Shown here: positions 1-8,762 of the stretch, in pieces
How the letters are laid out: every line of letters begins with the position of its first letter
Position numbering within the stretch: the stretch's first letter is position 1
Origin: an uncultured Clostridia bacterium
Lineage (GTDB): Bacteria > Bacillota > Clostridia > Oscillospirales > Acutalibacteraceae
NCBI GenBank assembly: GCA_947584595.1
Contig: CANPWP010000015.1
Coordinates: 1 to 41,643 of the forward strand
Length of the DNA: 41,643 nt
Direction of reading: 5' to 3'
Notes under the pieces: model-generated
What the model saw: the letters and a program-made list of their open reading frames with translations, nothing else
The model's database searches: none
Told to the model about the DNA's origin: nothing
Translations under genes and position numbers: made by a program

Positions 1-2
1 AT

Positions 3-536
3 TCAAAACAGTTCACAGATACAATTGACGTTACTGTTTATGCTTTCAACTTAGCTGAGGGCGAAAAAGCAACATATACAATTGATTATGAAGATGAAAC
101 TAAAGAAGATGTAACTGCTGACTTTACAGAGCCTGTAACAACTACTCTTGAAGAAACTGCAACAGTTACAGTTAAAGCAGGCGATGCTACAGAAACTTGC
201 ACATTCACAAAGGTTGCAGGAGCTTATATTACTGTTAATGCTTTAGATGAATCAACAGGCGAAGCTTACATAGGTAATATTTATGCATACACCTTTGGCG
301 GAGACAGAGTTGGTGACGCATTTAATTTAATGACACCTGTAGAAGGTTCAAAAGGAGAGTATACTTATTATATCAACGGTTCTGCACAAGTTATCTTCAC
401 GACTGCTGATAACTGGGAAGATGCCGCTAAGTTCGTAATTGTTGATAAAGATTTAGAACCTGTTTCAAATCAGGAGCCTCTTGTTTCTGCTGGTCAAAGA
501 GTAACTTTTGATTTGTTATTACCGGTTGTAAAATAA
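3..536 (+). CDS. C-terminal part of a secreted protein, 5' end outside window
   Basis: The frame is open from base 3 to a TAA at 534-536, so this is the last 177 codons of a longer gene cut by the window edge. The composition (many Thr, Ala, Val, Glu, Asp, no membrane segment) is that of an extracellular beta-sandwich protein. The last 70 residues contain a GSAQVIFTTADNW-like stretch, which resembles carbohydrate-binding modules of gut Firmicutes, but I cannot name a family. The next gene encodes another large extracellular protein, so a role at the cell surface or in polysaccharide binding is a reasonable inference. The internal ATG at 330 is not a convincing start, because coding character continues upstream without a break. 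Confidence 0.7.
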   Translation, partial: SKQFTDTIDVTVYAFNLAEGEKATYTIDYEDETKEDVTADFTEPVTTTLEETATVTVKAGDATETCTFTKVAGAYITVNALDESTGEAYIGNIYAYTFGGDRVGDAFNLMTPVEGSKGEYTYYINGSAQVIFTTADNWEDAAKFVIVDKDLEPVSNQEPLVSAGQRVTFDLLLPVVK

Positions 537-658
537 TATTATTTTGCATACGGATAAAATTATAATGGCAGTTATTAATATTTATAATTATTGGAGGTTT
601 ATATAATTGTATGATTATCCCATTGAAAAAATTATAATAATTAAATGCCATTAAAAAT

Positions 659-685
659 GAGTGGCGGTTGCTATGACCGCCACTC
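659..685. terminator. perfect 10-bp hairpin after the first gene
   Basis: GAGTGGCGGT at 659-668 pairs perfectly with ACCGCCACTC at 676-685 around a 7-nt loop. On the plus strand no U-run follows. On the minus strand a short U-run does (the A-run at 653-657). It may still end transcription of the upstream secreted-protein gene, but the U-tract is weak. Confidence 0.45.
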
Positions 686-830
686 CGAGTTGTAAAAAAT
701 ATATCAATATAAGAAAGATAGAACCATTCGGCGAAGTTTATTGAGGGCGAAATTTAACAAAATTTTGTTTTTATAACAAGGTTATTATATTTAAATGCTT
801 TCTATCCCTCCGTCTGTGGTTTTGCCGCAT

Positions 831-856
831 CCACCTCCCTCGTCAGAGGGAGGTGG
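831..856. repeat. probable dispersed palindromic repeat (11-bp stem, 4-nt loop)
   Basis: CCACCTCCCTC at 831-841 and GAGGGAGGTGG at 846-856 form a perfect 11-bp stem with loop GTCA. It is GC-rich in an AT-rich intergenic region. It resembles short palindromic repeats that I recall as scattered in gut Clostridia, but only one copy is in this window, so dispersion is inference. The rest of 537-952 holds no open frame with a ribosome site and no strong promoter that I can see. Confidence 0.5.
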
Positions 857-952
857 GCTCGTCTTTTGCCTTATTTTGTATCATAGGTTTTTCAACAAAT
901 CAAAGTGGTTGATATTTTTACCGCCACCTTAAATAAAAAGTTCTAATATGGG

Positions 953-3715
953 GTGATTACAATTAACTCTTTTAAACAACAAAAGGTCAAATTTTTGAGC
1001 TTCTTTTTAGTTGTTGCAATGTTATTTGGAATATTAACTATTCTTCCAATATCTGCCTCAGCTGAAGCAGGGGATACCTTTACGGATAGTCAAGGCCTTA
1101 CATATACAGTAAATAGTGATAACACTACTGTTTCTGTAACAGGTTTTGATAAAAGCACTACCGAAGTAACAATACCGGGACAAATTGAAAATGGAGATAC
1201 TACATACACAGTAACAACAATAGGTTCAGATGCATTTAAAACTTGTTCTGATTTACAATCTGTCGAATTAAATGAGGGAATTGAAACAATAAGTTCGAGT
1301 GCATTTAAAGATTGTACAAATTTAACAGAAATAGTTTTTCCTAAATCTATGTTAACTATAAAAACAAGCGCATTTAGCGATTGTACAGCTTTAAGAAGTG
1401 TAGAATTTAATTCTGATTTGGAATTAGGCACGTGGTCATTCAGAAACTGTACAAATTTAGAAAAAGTAACTTGTAATAGTTTTAATACACAATTAAAGGC
1501 AGCTGCTTTCACGGGTGCTTCCAAATTCACAATATATGGATATGAAGGAAGCAGCGCCGAAACATTTGCGAATGAAAAAAGCTATGAATTCGAAAAAATA
1601 ACTGTAGACCCTACAGTTTTAAATAATCCTTTGGAAGATGCAAAAGCCAAAAGTGAAATTATGTATACAGCTGATTCTTATAAAACGCTTGCGGACGCTA
1701 TAAAAAAAGCTGAAGACATATTAAAACAAGAAAAACCAAGTGATGCTGATATTTTAAATTGCATAAAAGAATTAAATGATGCTATTAACAGTTTGGTATT
1801 AGATAATACTACTAATGACGGTTTTACTTGGCAAACAATTGATGAGGGAAAAGCAATTGAAATCATAGGAGTTGAAAAGCAGGTAGGCAGTGAACTTACA
1901 ATTCCATCAGAAATAAAAGACTTGCCAGTTACTTCTATAGGCACAAGTGCTTTTTTCAATGTAAATTATGCAAATATTATAATCCCTGACTCTGTAACGA
2001 TTATTAAAAAACAAGCATTTAATGTAGGAGTTCTTATAAAAAAAATAACTTTTGGCGAAAATTCTCGGCTTGAAACAATTGAAGATGAGGCTTTTGTTGT
2101 CGATAAGAGTGTAGAAACAGACAAAATGGAGGAAATTTCCCTGCCCGCCTCCTTAAAAACAATTGGAAGCAATGCCTTTGGTCAAAGAAAGAATTTGACT
2201 AAAGTTATAGTTAATTCAAAAGATGTAGAATTTGGCAATAATGTTTTTGAAGGTAACCAAAAACTTACAATTGTAGGTTATGAAAACAGTACGGCTCAGG
2301 CATATGCGGATGCAAACGGTCATAGATTCAGTTACCTTGGAATGGATTTAACAGAACTTAAGGCACTTATTTCTCAGGCAGAGGCAATGAGTCCTCAGAC
2401 TGACGCCCTTAAGACAGCAATCAGAGAAGCAAATAAGTTTGTTGCTCAATATGAGGTTAACGGAATGGGTTCTCCAAGCGACCTTGCAAACTGCATAAAA
2501 GCATTAAAAGAAGCTATGGGAATACAAGACGAGTCAACAACTCAAACTGAGCCTACAACTGTTGAAACAGAACCAACAACTAATGCAACAGAGCCTACGA
2601 CTGATGTAACAGAACCTACAAGTTCTCCTGAACCCGTTTATGAAACTGTACTTCTCGGTGATGCAGACGGCAACGGAATTGTTAATATTAAGGACGTAAC
2701 ATACATTCAGCTTTATCTTGCAAGATTACTGAATCAAAGCGTTAATCCGATTTATTTGAATTGCTGTGATGTAGACGGCGACGGTGAACCTAACATTAAA
2801 GACGCAACACAGCTCCAGTTGTGGTGTGCTAAATTTAATGTAGATTATGAAATCGGTAAGCTTGTACAGCGTGAGGTTACTCCGGGAAGTACTCCCACAA
2901 CACCTACTGACCCGACAACTGCTACACAACCCGATTCGACAACTGCAACTGAAAATCCAACAACTGCTACTGAGAATCCAACAACCGCTACCGACCCACC
3001 AACAATTGATCCAAATTCAGTAAGATTCTATGTTCCTAATGCTGTTGGCTGGTTAACTGATTTAGGCGGAAGTATGTGGCTTTACAATGATGACACTAAG
3101 GAATTCAAGAGAATGATGTATGATGATGAAAATGCAACTTTCTATTTTGATATTCCTAAAGAATGGTCTAATTTGTCAATTTACAGAAGCAGATATGAAA
3201 CAGATGAAACGACGTTTGATATCAACAACAAATGGAATGAAGAAACACAAACAGGTGAAATTCTGAATGAATGGACGGGACTTGGCTCAAGAGGCAGCCA
3301 CGACTGTTACTATATCACTGCTGACGGCAAGGGATATTATACATCATATGAGTCTACCAAAGAAGATGATTATATGAAGACAGTTTACTTTGACAACAGT
3401 GTAACAAAGTGGAGTACAGTATACATCTACGGCTGGGGAAACAGCGGACTTGCCGAGGTAGGCAAAGCAATGACTCATATTGAAGGTACAGATATTTGGT
3501 CTTATACATTTGTTGATCCGTATATTCCTGCATACGGAGTTGAGCAGTTCCTGTTTGTAAACAAACAAACCTCTAAGGCAGATAGTGCAAGCTGGAGCGG
3601 TGCAAGTCAAACCGTTGACCAGGCTATCGAACAAGGGAAAAATCTCTTTGTTCCCTCTTCTGCTACAGGTACATCTATCACCGGTACTTGGGATGTTTAC
3701 ACTCCCGCAGAATAA
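953..3715 (+). CDS. Secreted dockerin protein with BspA-type LRRs and probable starch-binding C-terminus
   Basis: The N-terminus is a signal peptide: basic KQQK, a hydrophobic core at residues 14-32 and an SASA cleavage region near 37. Then come BspA/LRR_5-type leucine-rich repeats (about 60-200), a helical FIVAR-like segment (225-285), a second LRR block (300-460), another helical segment (465-520), a Thr/Pro/Glu linker, and a type I dockerin (about 567-630). The dockerin has two calcium loops, DADGNGIVNIKD and DVDGDGEPNIKD. A second Thr-rich linker leads to two aromatic-rich C-terminal domains; the last (VYFDNSVTKWSTVYIYGW) resembles CBM25/26-type starch-binding modules. The dockerin implies docking to a cohesin in an extracellular complex such as a cellulosome or amylosome. 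No catalytic domain is seen, so a binding or adhesion role is likely. The start is odd: the only in-frame GTG (953) overlaps the SD GGGGTGATT (950-958), and ATT at 962 has ideal spacing. Confidence 0.88.
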   Translation: MITINSFKQQKVKFLSFFLVVAMLFGILTILPISASAEAGDTFTDSQGLTYTVNSDNTTVSVTGFDKSTTEVTIPGQIENGDTTYTVTTIGSDAFKTCSDLQSVELNEGIETISSSAFKDCTNLTEIVFPKSMLTIKTSAFSDCTALRSVEFNSDLELGTWSFRNCTNLEKVTCNSFNTQLKAAAFTGASKFTIYGYEGSSAETFANEKSYEFEKITVDPTVLNNPLEDAKAKSEIMYTADSYKTLADAIKKAEDILKQEKPSDADILNCIKELNDAINSLVLDNTTNDGFTWQTIDEGKAIEIIGVEKQVGSELTIPSEIKDLPVTSIGTSAFFNVNYANIIIPDSVTIIKKQAFNVGVLIKKITFGENSRLETIEDEAFVVDKSVETDKMEEISLPASLKTIGSNAFGQRKNLTKVIVNSKDVEFGNNVFEGNQKLTIVGYENSTAQAYADANGHRFSYLGMDLTELKALISQAEAMSPQTDALKTAIREANKFVAQYEVNGMGSPSDLANCIKALKEAMGIQDESTTQTEPTTVETEPTTNATEPTTDVTEPTSSPEPVYETVLLGDADGNGIVNIKDVTYIQLYLARLLNQSVNPIYLNCCDVDGDGEPNIKDATQLQLWCAKFNVDYEIGKLVQREVTPGSTPTTPTDPTTATQPDSTTATENPTTATENPTTATDPPTIDPNSVRFYVPNAVGWLTDLGGSMWLYNDDTKEFKRMMYDDENATFYFDIPKEWSNLSIYRSRYETDETTFDINNKWNEETQTGEILNEWTGLGSRGSHDCYYITADGKGYYTSYESTKEDDYMKTVYFDNSVTKWSTVYIYGWGNSGLAEVGKAMTHIEGTDIWSYTFVDPYIPAYGVEQFLFVNKQTSKADSASWSGASQTVDQAIEQGKNLFVPSSATGTSITGTWDVYTPAE

Positions 3716-3849
3716 ATGTTTGTATAAAACAAGTTTTCAAATTTTAAAATTCTATACTTCTAATAAATATAAAATTCCTATCTATTCCACTAAATTTTAA
3801 AATTTATAAGTTTTTATTATTATTTTATTTCTAAAAACCAATTAACAGA

Positions 3850-3890
3850 ATGCCCTGACAGAGAAATCTGTCAGGGCATTTTTGCGTTTT
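3850..3890 (+). terminator. Rho-independent terminator of the dockerin gene
   Basis: ATGCCCTGACAGA at 3850-3862 pairs perfectly with TCTGTCAGGGCAT at 3867-3879 around a GAAA loop. A U-rich tail follows (TTTTTGCGTTTT). It lies about 135 bp after the stop codon. Confidence 0.92.
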
Positions 3891-3969
3891 ATTTTAATAT
3901 AATATACCCATTCGCTCTCTCCTCCAACCCTTTCAATATATAAAAATTTTACCTTATTTTAAAATAATA

Positions 3970-3998
3970 TTGGCTATTTTGAAATTTTGTAGTATAAT
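3970..3998 (+). promoter_or_regulatory. Sigma-A promoter of the apbE operon
   Basis: TTGGCT at 3970-3975 and a perfect TATAAT at 3993-3998 are separated by 17 bp. The transcript would start near 4005, ahead of the apbE SD at 4017-4021. This also rules out the TTG at 3970 as the apbE start, since it lies in the -35 box. Confidence 0.8.
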
Positions 3999-4029
3999 GT
4001 TTTATATAATGTCTATAAGGATTGATTTT

Positions 4030-5040
4030 TTGAATTTCATGCGTAAATTCTCAATTTTATTTATGACTGTCGCTGTTTTATTTTGCTCAGCCTGTGATTT
4101 TGACTCAAAGGCTGACAGCGAATTTTTTGCCATGGACACGATTATGTCAATTACTGCTTACGGCAGCAACAGTCAAAGTGCTGTCAGTGCGGCTGAAAAT
4201 GAAATCAACAGGCTTGATAAATTGCTCTCTGTTCAAAATGAAAACAGCGAGATTTTTAAATTGAACCGTGATAAATCAATTAACGCTTCCGCAGATACTG
4301 TTACTCTTTTAAAACGTGCGATGAATTTTTATACTCTGACCGACGGCGCTTTTGACATTACAACTGAACCGCTCACCCGTGCATGGGGATTTTATTCGGG
4401 ACTTGAAAAGCGAGTCCCCTCACAAAATGAAATTGATAATGCCCTTAAAACCGTTGGTGCGGAGCATATTAATATTGACAATAAAAATATAACCCTTGAC
4501 GAAAATACTTCTTTAGATTTGGGCGGAATTGCTAAAGGCTATGCCTCTGCAAAAACGGCACAAATTTTTAAAGAAAACGGTGTTTCTTCGGCGTTGATTT
4601 CTCTGGGCGGCAACGTAAGAGTTGTAGGCTCAAAGCCTGACGGTTCTGACTGGAGCGTTGCAATTACCGACCCTGATGATAATTCTAAGCAAGTCGGTAC
4701 GCTTGCGGTCAGGGATACTGCTGTTGTTACCTCGGGAAGTTATCAGCGTTATTTTGAGGAAAACGGACATATTTATCATCATATAATAGATACAGAAACA
4801 GGATATCCGGCACAAAGCGGTTTGAAATCGGTTACGGTCGTGTCGGAAGACGATACCCTTGCAGACGCTCTTTCAACCGGTCTTTTTGTTATGGGACTTG
4901 AAAAATCAAGTAAACTTTACAGCAAAAACAGTGCCCTTTTCGGGGCAGTATTTGTTACCGATAAAAACGAGATTTATATTACAGACAACCTTGAAAACAG
5001 ATTTTCATCACAACATAAATTTGAGGTGATCGAAAGATGA
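4030..5040 (+). CDS. apbE: ApbE-type FAD:protein FMN transferase, lipoprotein
   Basis: ApbE enzymes use FAD to attach FMN covalently to a Thr hydroxyl of target proteins such as RnfD, RnfG and NqrB/C, outside the membrane. The protein has a lipoprotein signal ending in the lipobox LFCSAC. It then carries the ApbE fold: EFFAMDTIMSI, the LDLGGIAKGYA motif, LISLGGNVR, the VAITDP region and HHIIDTETGYP with the metal-binding Asp. The start is the TTG at 4030, 8 nt after AAGGA; the ATG at 4039 is the alternative. The frame is open further upstream, but that part lies in the promoter. It overlaps the next gene by ATGA. The acceptor proteins are encoded just downstream in the rnf operon, which fits its role as the Rnf flavinylator. 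Confidence 0.93.
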   Translation: MNFMRKFSILFMTVAVLFCSACDFDSKADSEFFAMDTIMSITAYGSNSQSAVSAAENEINRLDKLLSVQNENSEIFKLNRDKSINASADTVTLLKRAMNFYTLTDGAFDITTEPLTRAWGFYSGLEKRVPSQNEIDNALKTVGAEHINIDNKNITLDENTSLDLGGIAKGYASAKTAQIFKENGVSSALISLGGNVRVVGSKPDGSDWSVAITDPDDNSKQVGTLAVRDTAVVTSGSYQRYFEENGHIYHHIIDTETGYPAQSGLKSVTVVSEDDTLADALSTGLFVMGLEKSSKLYSKNSALFGAVFVTDKNEIYITDNLENRFSSQHKFEVIER

Positions 5041-5417
5041 AAACCCGCACTTGGATAATAATTTTATCATCAGCTGTGATTGTATGCGCTGTTTTGTGGA
5101 TGTTCATTTTAAATTCATCATCTCCGTCAAAAATTGTTGGAATTTATCAGGACGGCAGCCTTGTTGAAAAAATCGACCTTAACAGTGTTACCGATGAGCG
5201 TGAAATAACTCTTAACGGTAAATTTGGTAAAAACATAATTTTTATATCCCACGGACATATTGAAATGAAGTCAGCCGAATGTCCCGACAAAATTTGCGTC
5301 AAACACGGTGCTCTCGAAATCGGCGGCACGCCTATTGTCTGTTTGCCTAATAAGGTTGTTATTCAATTTGAGGAAACTCCTTACGGTGCAGACGCAAAAA
5401 CAGGAGCGGCAGAATGA
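5037..5417 (+). CDS. NusG domain II-containing membrane-anchored protein
   Basis: One N-terminal membrane segment (WIIILSSAVIVCAVLWMFIL) is followed by a small extracytoplasmic domain. That domain carries the features of the NusG_II family (DUF1312-like): the hydrophobic IVGIYQDGSLVEKIDL strand pair and the motif CPDKICVKHG, followed by VCLPNKVVI. The two Cys of CPDKIC are conserved in the family, whose function is unknown. Genes of this type often sit between apbE and a Gx-transporter gene near rnf. Translational coupling is clear: it overlaps apbE by 4 nt at its start and the next gene by 4 nt at its end. Confidence 0.88.
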   Translation: MKTRTWIIILSSAVIVCAVLWMFILNSSSPSKIVGIYQDGSLVEKIDLNSVTDEREITLNGKFGKNIIFISHGHIEMKSAECPDKICVKHGALEIGGTPIVCLPNKVVIQFEETPYGADAKTGAAE

Positions 5418-5923
5418 AAATAAAAAATCTGATTTTAACTGCAATTCTTACAGCTATGGCCCTTGTCGCCTTTACAATTGAGGCGGCAATTCCTCCTCTG
5501 ACCCCTATATACGGCATAAAGCTTGGGATTGCAAATGTATTTACGCTTTTCGCCCTTTACGCTTTGGGAACTCGTTATGCGGCGGCTTTACTGTTTTTGA
5601 GAATCGTTTTGGGAAGCATATTTACAGGTCAGGCAGTATCATTTATCTACAGTCTGGCAGGCGGAGTGCTCTCCTTTATTCTTATGATACTGCTCAAAAG
5701 ATTTTTTCCGCTTAAACAAGTCTGGATTTTAAGCGTGCTGTGCGCCGTGATGCACAACATAGGTCAGCTTTTGGCGGCAATATTTATGACAGCAACGGTG
5801 CAAATTATCTATTATCTTCCCGTGCTTGTGATATCGGGCATAATCGCAGGAGCGTTTACGGGCTTATGCGCTCAGCTTGTACTTATGCGTCTTAAAAAGT
5901 GGTCTGATAGCCGTTACAGTTAA
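5414..5923 (+). CDS. Gx transporter family membrane protein (Hpre_diP_synt_I family)
   Basis: The 169 residues form five or six membrane helices with Gly-rich loops (AIPPLTPIYGIKLGIANV, FLRIVLGSIFTG, SLAGGVLSF, AVMHNIGQL). This is the pattern of the family annotated as heptaprenyl diphosphate synthase component I or Gx transporter. The family resembles small ECF-type substrate-binding subunits; substrate transport is inferred, and a flavin-related substrate would fit the apbE context but is unproven. It is the last gene of the apbE operon and overlaps the NusG_II gene by ATGA. Confidence 0.85.
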   Translation: MKIKNLILTAILTAMALVAFTIEAAIPPLTPIYGIKLGIANVFTLFALYALGTRYAAALLFLRIVLGSIFTGQAVSFIYSLAGGVLSFILMILLKRFFPLKQVWILSVLCAVMHNIGQLLAAIFMTATVQIIYYLPVLVISGIIAGAFTGLCAQLVLMRLKKWSDSRYS

Positions 5924-5947
5924 ATTTACTTAATTTGTGTGTATAAT
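5920..5947 (+). promoter_or_regulatory. Promoter of the rnf operon
   Basis: A perfect -10 TATAAT is at 5942-5947, with a weaker -35 TTAAAT at 5920-5925 and 16 bp between them. The start of rnfC with SD TTGGAGG follows at 5993. Read-through from the apbE operon is also possible, since I see no terminator in between. Confidence 0.65.
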
Positions 5948-5992
5948 GTAATAAATAGTTTATTTTAATATAAAATTTGGAGGATAGAAAAT

Positions 5993-7315
5993 ATGAAATT
6001 AAGCGGTATCAGAGTTCCGCACAGAAAAAATACTGCGGACATCATACCCCAAAGGCTTCCTCTGCCTGAAACAGTGGTAATTCCTATGTCAATGCATATC
6101 GGAAAGCCTGCCGTACCTACGGTTAAAATTGGTGAGAGGGTGACCGTTGGACAGCTTATAGGTTCTGCCGACGGATTTATCAGTGCTCCTGTACATTCAA
6201 GTGTATCGGGCAAAGTCAAAAAGCTTGATGAAATTACTATGTCAGGCGGAATGAAAACAACTGCCGTTGTGATTGAAACTGACGGTATGCAGAAGATTTG
6301 CGAAAGCGTAAAGCCTCCCGTTGTGACGGATTTTGAAAGTTTTATAAGCGCAGTAAAGGAAAGCGGAATCGTCGGCTTAGGCGGCGCAGGTTTTCCCACG
6401 TTTGTAAAATTAGGCGTAAAGGATTTATCAGCTGTTGAGGCGGTTGTAATCAATGCGGCCGAATGTGAGCCTTACATAACCTCAGACACAAGAACAATGC
6501 TTGACAAAGCGGAATATATTTCAAAAGGAATTGACCTGCTTCAAAAGTATTTGGGTGCAAAACGCATTATAATCGGGATTGAAAACAATAAAAAGCCCTG
6601 TATTGACAAGATGACAGAACTTGCAAACAGCAAAAGCGGCGTTGAGGTAAAAGTGCTGCCTTCTGTTTATCCTCAGGGCGGTGAAAAGGTGCTTGTATAC
6701 AACACCACAGGCAGGCTCATTCCAAAGGGCGGTCTGCCCCTTGATGTAGGTGCAATTGTAATCAACTGTACTACGCTAACAGCTATAGCTGAATACATTG
6801 AAACAGGTATGCCTCTTGTTGAAAAATGCATTACTGTAGACGGCTCTGCCGTTAAAGAATCTAAAAATGTAATAGCCCCGATAGGAACTCCTATTGAAAA
6901 ACTGTTTGACTTTTGCGGAGGATTTAAATCAGAACCCAAAAAGGTGCTTTACGGCGGTCCGATGATGGGTATAGCTGTGCCGTCGCTGGATGCTCCTGTG
7001 CTTAAAATGACTAATGCCGTAATTGCGTTTGACGAAAAAGAGGCAAGACCTCCCAAAACTACTTCATGTATAAACTGCGGTCAATGTATAAACCATTGCC
7101 CTCTCAGGCTTGATCCGCCTGCAATTGCAAAGGCTTATAAGCTTGATTTGTGTGAAGAACTTAAAAAACTATGTGCCGATTTATGTATGGAATGCGGTTG
7201 CTGCGGATATGTCTGTCCTGCAAAAAGACCGATTGTACAGACTAACAAGCTTGCAAAAGCAAAGCTTAACAAATATTTAAAAGAACAAAAGGCTGAAAAG
7301 GAGGAGAAAAAATGA
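5993..7315 (+). CDS. rnfC: Rnf complex subunit RnfC
   Basis: RnfC is the peripheral subunit of the ferredoxin:NAD+ oxidoreductase that pumps Na+ or H+. It binds NADH/FMN and carries two 4Fe-4S clusters. The sequence shows the RnfC N-terminus, a biotinyl-lipoyl-like barrel (SAPVHSSVSGKVKKL), the Gly-rich GLGGAGFPT flavin/NADH motif with AAECEPY, a SLBB-like region, and two C-terminal cluster motifs, CINCGQCINHCP (about 359-370) and CMECGCCGYVCP (about 397-408). The length (440) is normal for clostridial RnfC. The SD is GGAGG with good spacing. The gene order C-D-G-E-A-B is the clostridial one. Confidence 0.97.
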   Translation: MKLSGIRVPHRKNTADIIPQRLPLPETVVIPMSMHIGKPAVPTVKIGERVTVGQLIGSADGFISAPVHSSVSGKVKKLDEITMSGGMKTTAVVIETDGMQKICESVKPPVVTDFESFISAVKESGIVGLGGAGFPTFVKLGVKDLSAVEAVVINAAECEPYITSDTRTMLDKAEYISKGIDLLQKYLGAKRIIIGIENNKKPCIDKMTELANSKSGVEVKVLPSVYPQGGEKVLVYNTTGRLIPKGGLPLDVGAIVINCTTLTAIAEYIETGMPLVEKCITVDGSAVKESKNVIAPIGTPIEKLFDFCGGFKSEPKKVLYGGPMMGIAVPSLDAPVLKMTNAVIAFDEKEARPPKTTSCINCGQCINHCPLRLDPPAIAKAYKLDLCEELKKLCADLCMECGCCGYVCPAKRPIVQTNKLAKAKLNKYLKEQKAEKEEKK

Positions 7316-8232
7316 ATAAATTGATATCTTCTGTTTCTCCTCATATTTCATCACCGAGAACAACGCAGAAAATTATGCTTGATGTGCTTATTGCCCTGCT
7401 TCCAGCCGGAATTGCTTCGGTTATAATTTTCGGAATAAGGTCGATGTTGGTCATAGGCATATGCGTTGCAGTATGTATTGCGTCTGAGTGGGTGTTTGAA
7501 AAAATCTGCAAAAAGGAAAACACCATATACGATCTTTCGGCTGTTGTGACAGGTGTTCTGCTTGCATACAATTTACCTGTTTCTATCCCTTTGTGGCAGG
7601 CGGCTTTCGGAAGTCTGTTTGCGATTGTTGTTGTAAAACAGCTTTTCGGCGGTATAGGTCAGAACTTTGCAAACCCTGCAATCACTGCTCGAATTGTTAT
7701 GATGACAGCTTTTTCGGGCACTATGACAACGTGGACGTTCCCCGACGCTTCTTCAAGTGCAACGCCTCTTGTTCTTTTGTTCAAAGGAGAACTTGCTTCA
7801 CTTCCCTCATATACAGATATGCTGCTGGGAATTAGGGGAGGCTGTTTAGGCGAAACCTGCACAATTGCTCTGCTTGCAGGTGGAATTTACCTAATTGCAA
7901 GACGTGTAATAACTTGGCATACACCTGTTGCATTTATCGGTACTGTACTTGTAATGTCGTTAATATTTGATAAAGCGCCAATTTATCAGCTTATGTCGGG
8001 CGGACTTATTATAGGTGCATTCTTTATGGCTACCGATTACGCAACAACTCCATCTACTAAATGGGGAAAGGTGATTTTTGGCATAGGCTGTGGACTTATT
8101 ACAATATTAATCAGATTCTGGGGTACTTCTCCCGAGGGTGTGTCGTTCTCAATTTTACTGATGAACATTTTTACACCATACATTTCAAGGCTTACCCGTT
8201 CAAAGCCTCTCGTCGGAGGTGACAAGCGGTGA
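7312..8232 (+). CDS. rnfD: Rnf complex subunit RnfD
   Basis: This is the integral membrane subunit with covalently bound FMN. Eight or more hydrophobic segments are visible. The flavinylation site is SSATPL with acceptor Thr151, in place of the commoner SGATPL. The tail loop ATDYATTPSTKWGK is also typical of the NqrB/RnfD family. The gene overlaps rnfC by ATGA and rnfG by 4 nt (GGTGA), so it is translationally coupled on both sides. ApbE upstream is the probable flavin transferase. Confidence 0.97.
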   Translation: MNKLISSVSPHISSPRTTQKIMLDVLIALLPAGIASVIIFGIRSMLVIGICVAVCIASEWVFEKICKKENTIYDLSAVVTGVLLAYNLPVSIPLWQAAFGSLFAIVVVKQLFGGIGQNFANPAITARIVMMTAFSGTMTTWTFPDASSSATPLVLLFKGELASLPSYTDMLLGIRGGCLGETCTIALLAGGIYLIARRVITWHTPVAFIGTVLVMSLIFDKAPIYQLMSGGLIIGAFFMATDYATTPSTKWGKVIFGIGCGLITILIRFWGTSPEGVSFSILLMNIFTPYISRLTRSKPLVGGDKR

Positions 8233-8762
8233 AAGACACATTCAAAAATATGATAAAACCGGTGCTTGTACTTACTTGCATATGTCTTGTGGTAACGGCA
8301 CTGCTTGCATATATCAATACGGTAACCTCTCCTATTATTGCCGAAGCCGAGCAAAAAGCGGCGCAGGAAGCAATGGCGGAAGTTTTATCGGAAGCAGACT
8401 CCTTTGAACAAGTCACCATTGATACTTTACCAGAGAGAGTAACTGAAATATACCGTTCCGAAAACGGAACGGGCTATGTGTTTATGCTTACTACAAAGGG
8501 TTACGGCGGCGATATGAAGCTGATTTGCGGAATTAAAGCTGACGGAACGATCGAAGCCTGTAAAACACTTTCACATTCGGAAACAAGCGGACTTGGCTCA
8601 AAGACTGCCGAGGACCCATACAGAAATCAATACATTGGAAAAACATCAGATACACTGAATGAGGTAGACGCAATTTCGGGAGCAACTATTTCTTCCGTAG
8701 CATATAAAAGTGCAATTGAGGAAGCCTTTGAGGCGTTTAATAAAGTAAAGGAGGCGGAGTAA
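8229..8762 (+). CDS. rnfG: Rnf complex subunit RnfG
   Basis: RnfG is an extracytoplasmic FMN-binding subunit held by one N-terminal helix (VLVLTCICLVVTALLAYI). The FMN-binding domain shows KGYGGDMKLICGI, ETSGLGSK and the attachment motif DAISGATISS with Thr153 as the expected FMN ester site. The start is GTG, supported by SD GGAGGTGA nine bases upstream. It overlaps rnfD, and its last base is shared with the first of rnfE (TAATG), so expression is coupled. Confidence 0.97.
   Translation: MKDTFKNMIKPVLVLTCICLVVTALLAYINTVTSPIIAEAEQKAAQEAMAEVLSEADSFEQVTIDTLPERVTEIYRSENGTGYVFMLTTKGYGGDMKLICGIKADGTIEACKTLSHSETSGLGSKTAEDPYRNQYIGKTSDTLNEVDAISGATISSVAYKSAIEEAFEAFNKVKEAE

Noticed and set aside
330..536. 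A complete 68-residue gene starting at ATG 330
   Set aside because: The same frame is open with coding character from base 3, so this is the end of a longer gene.
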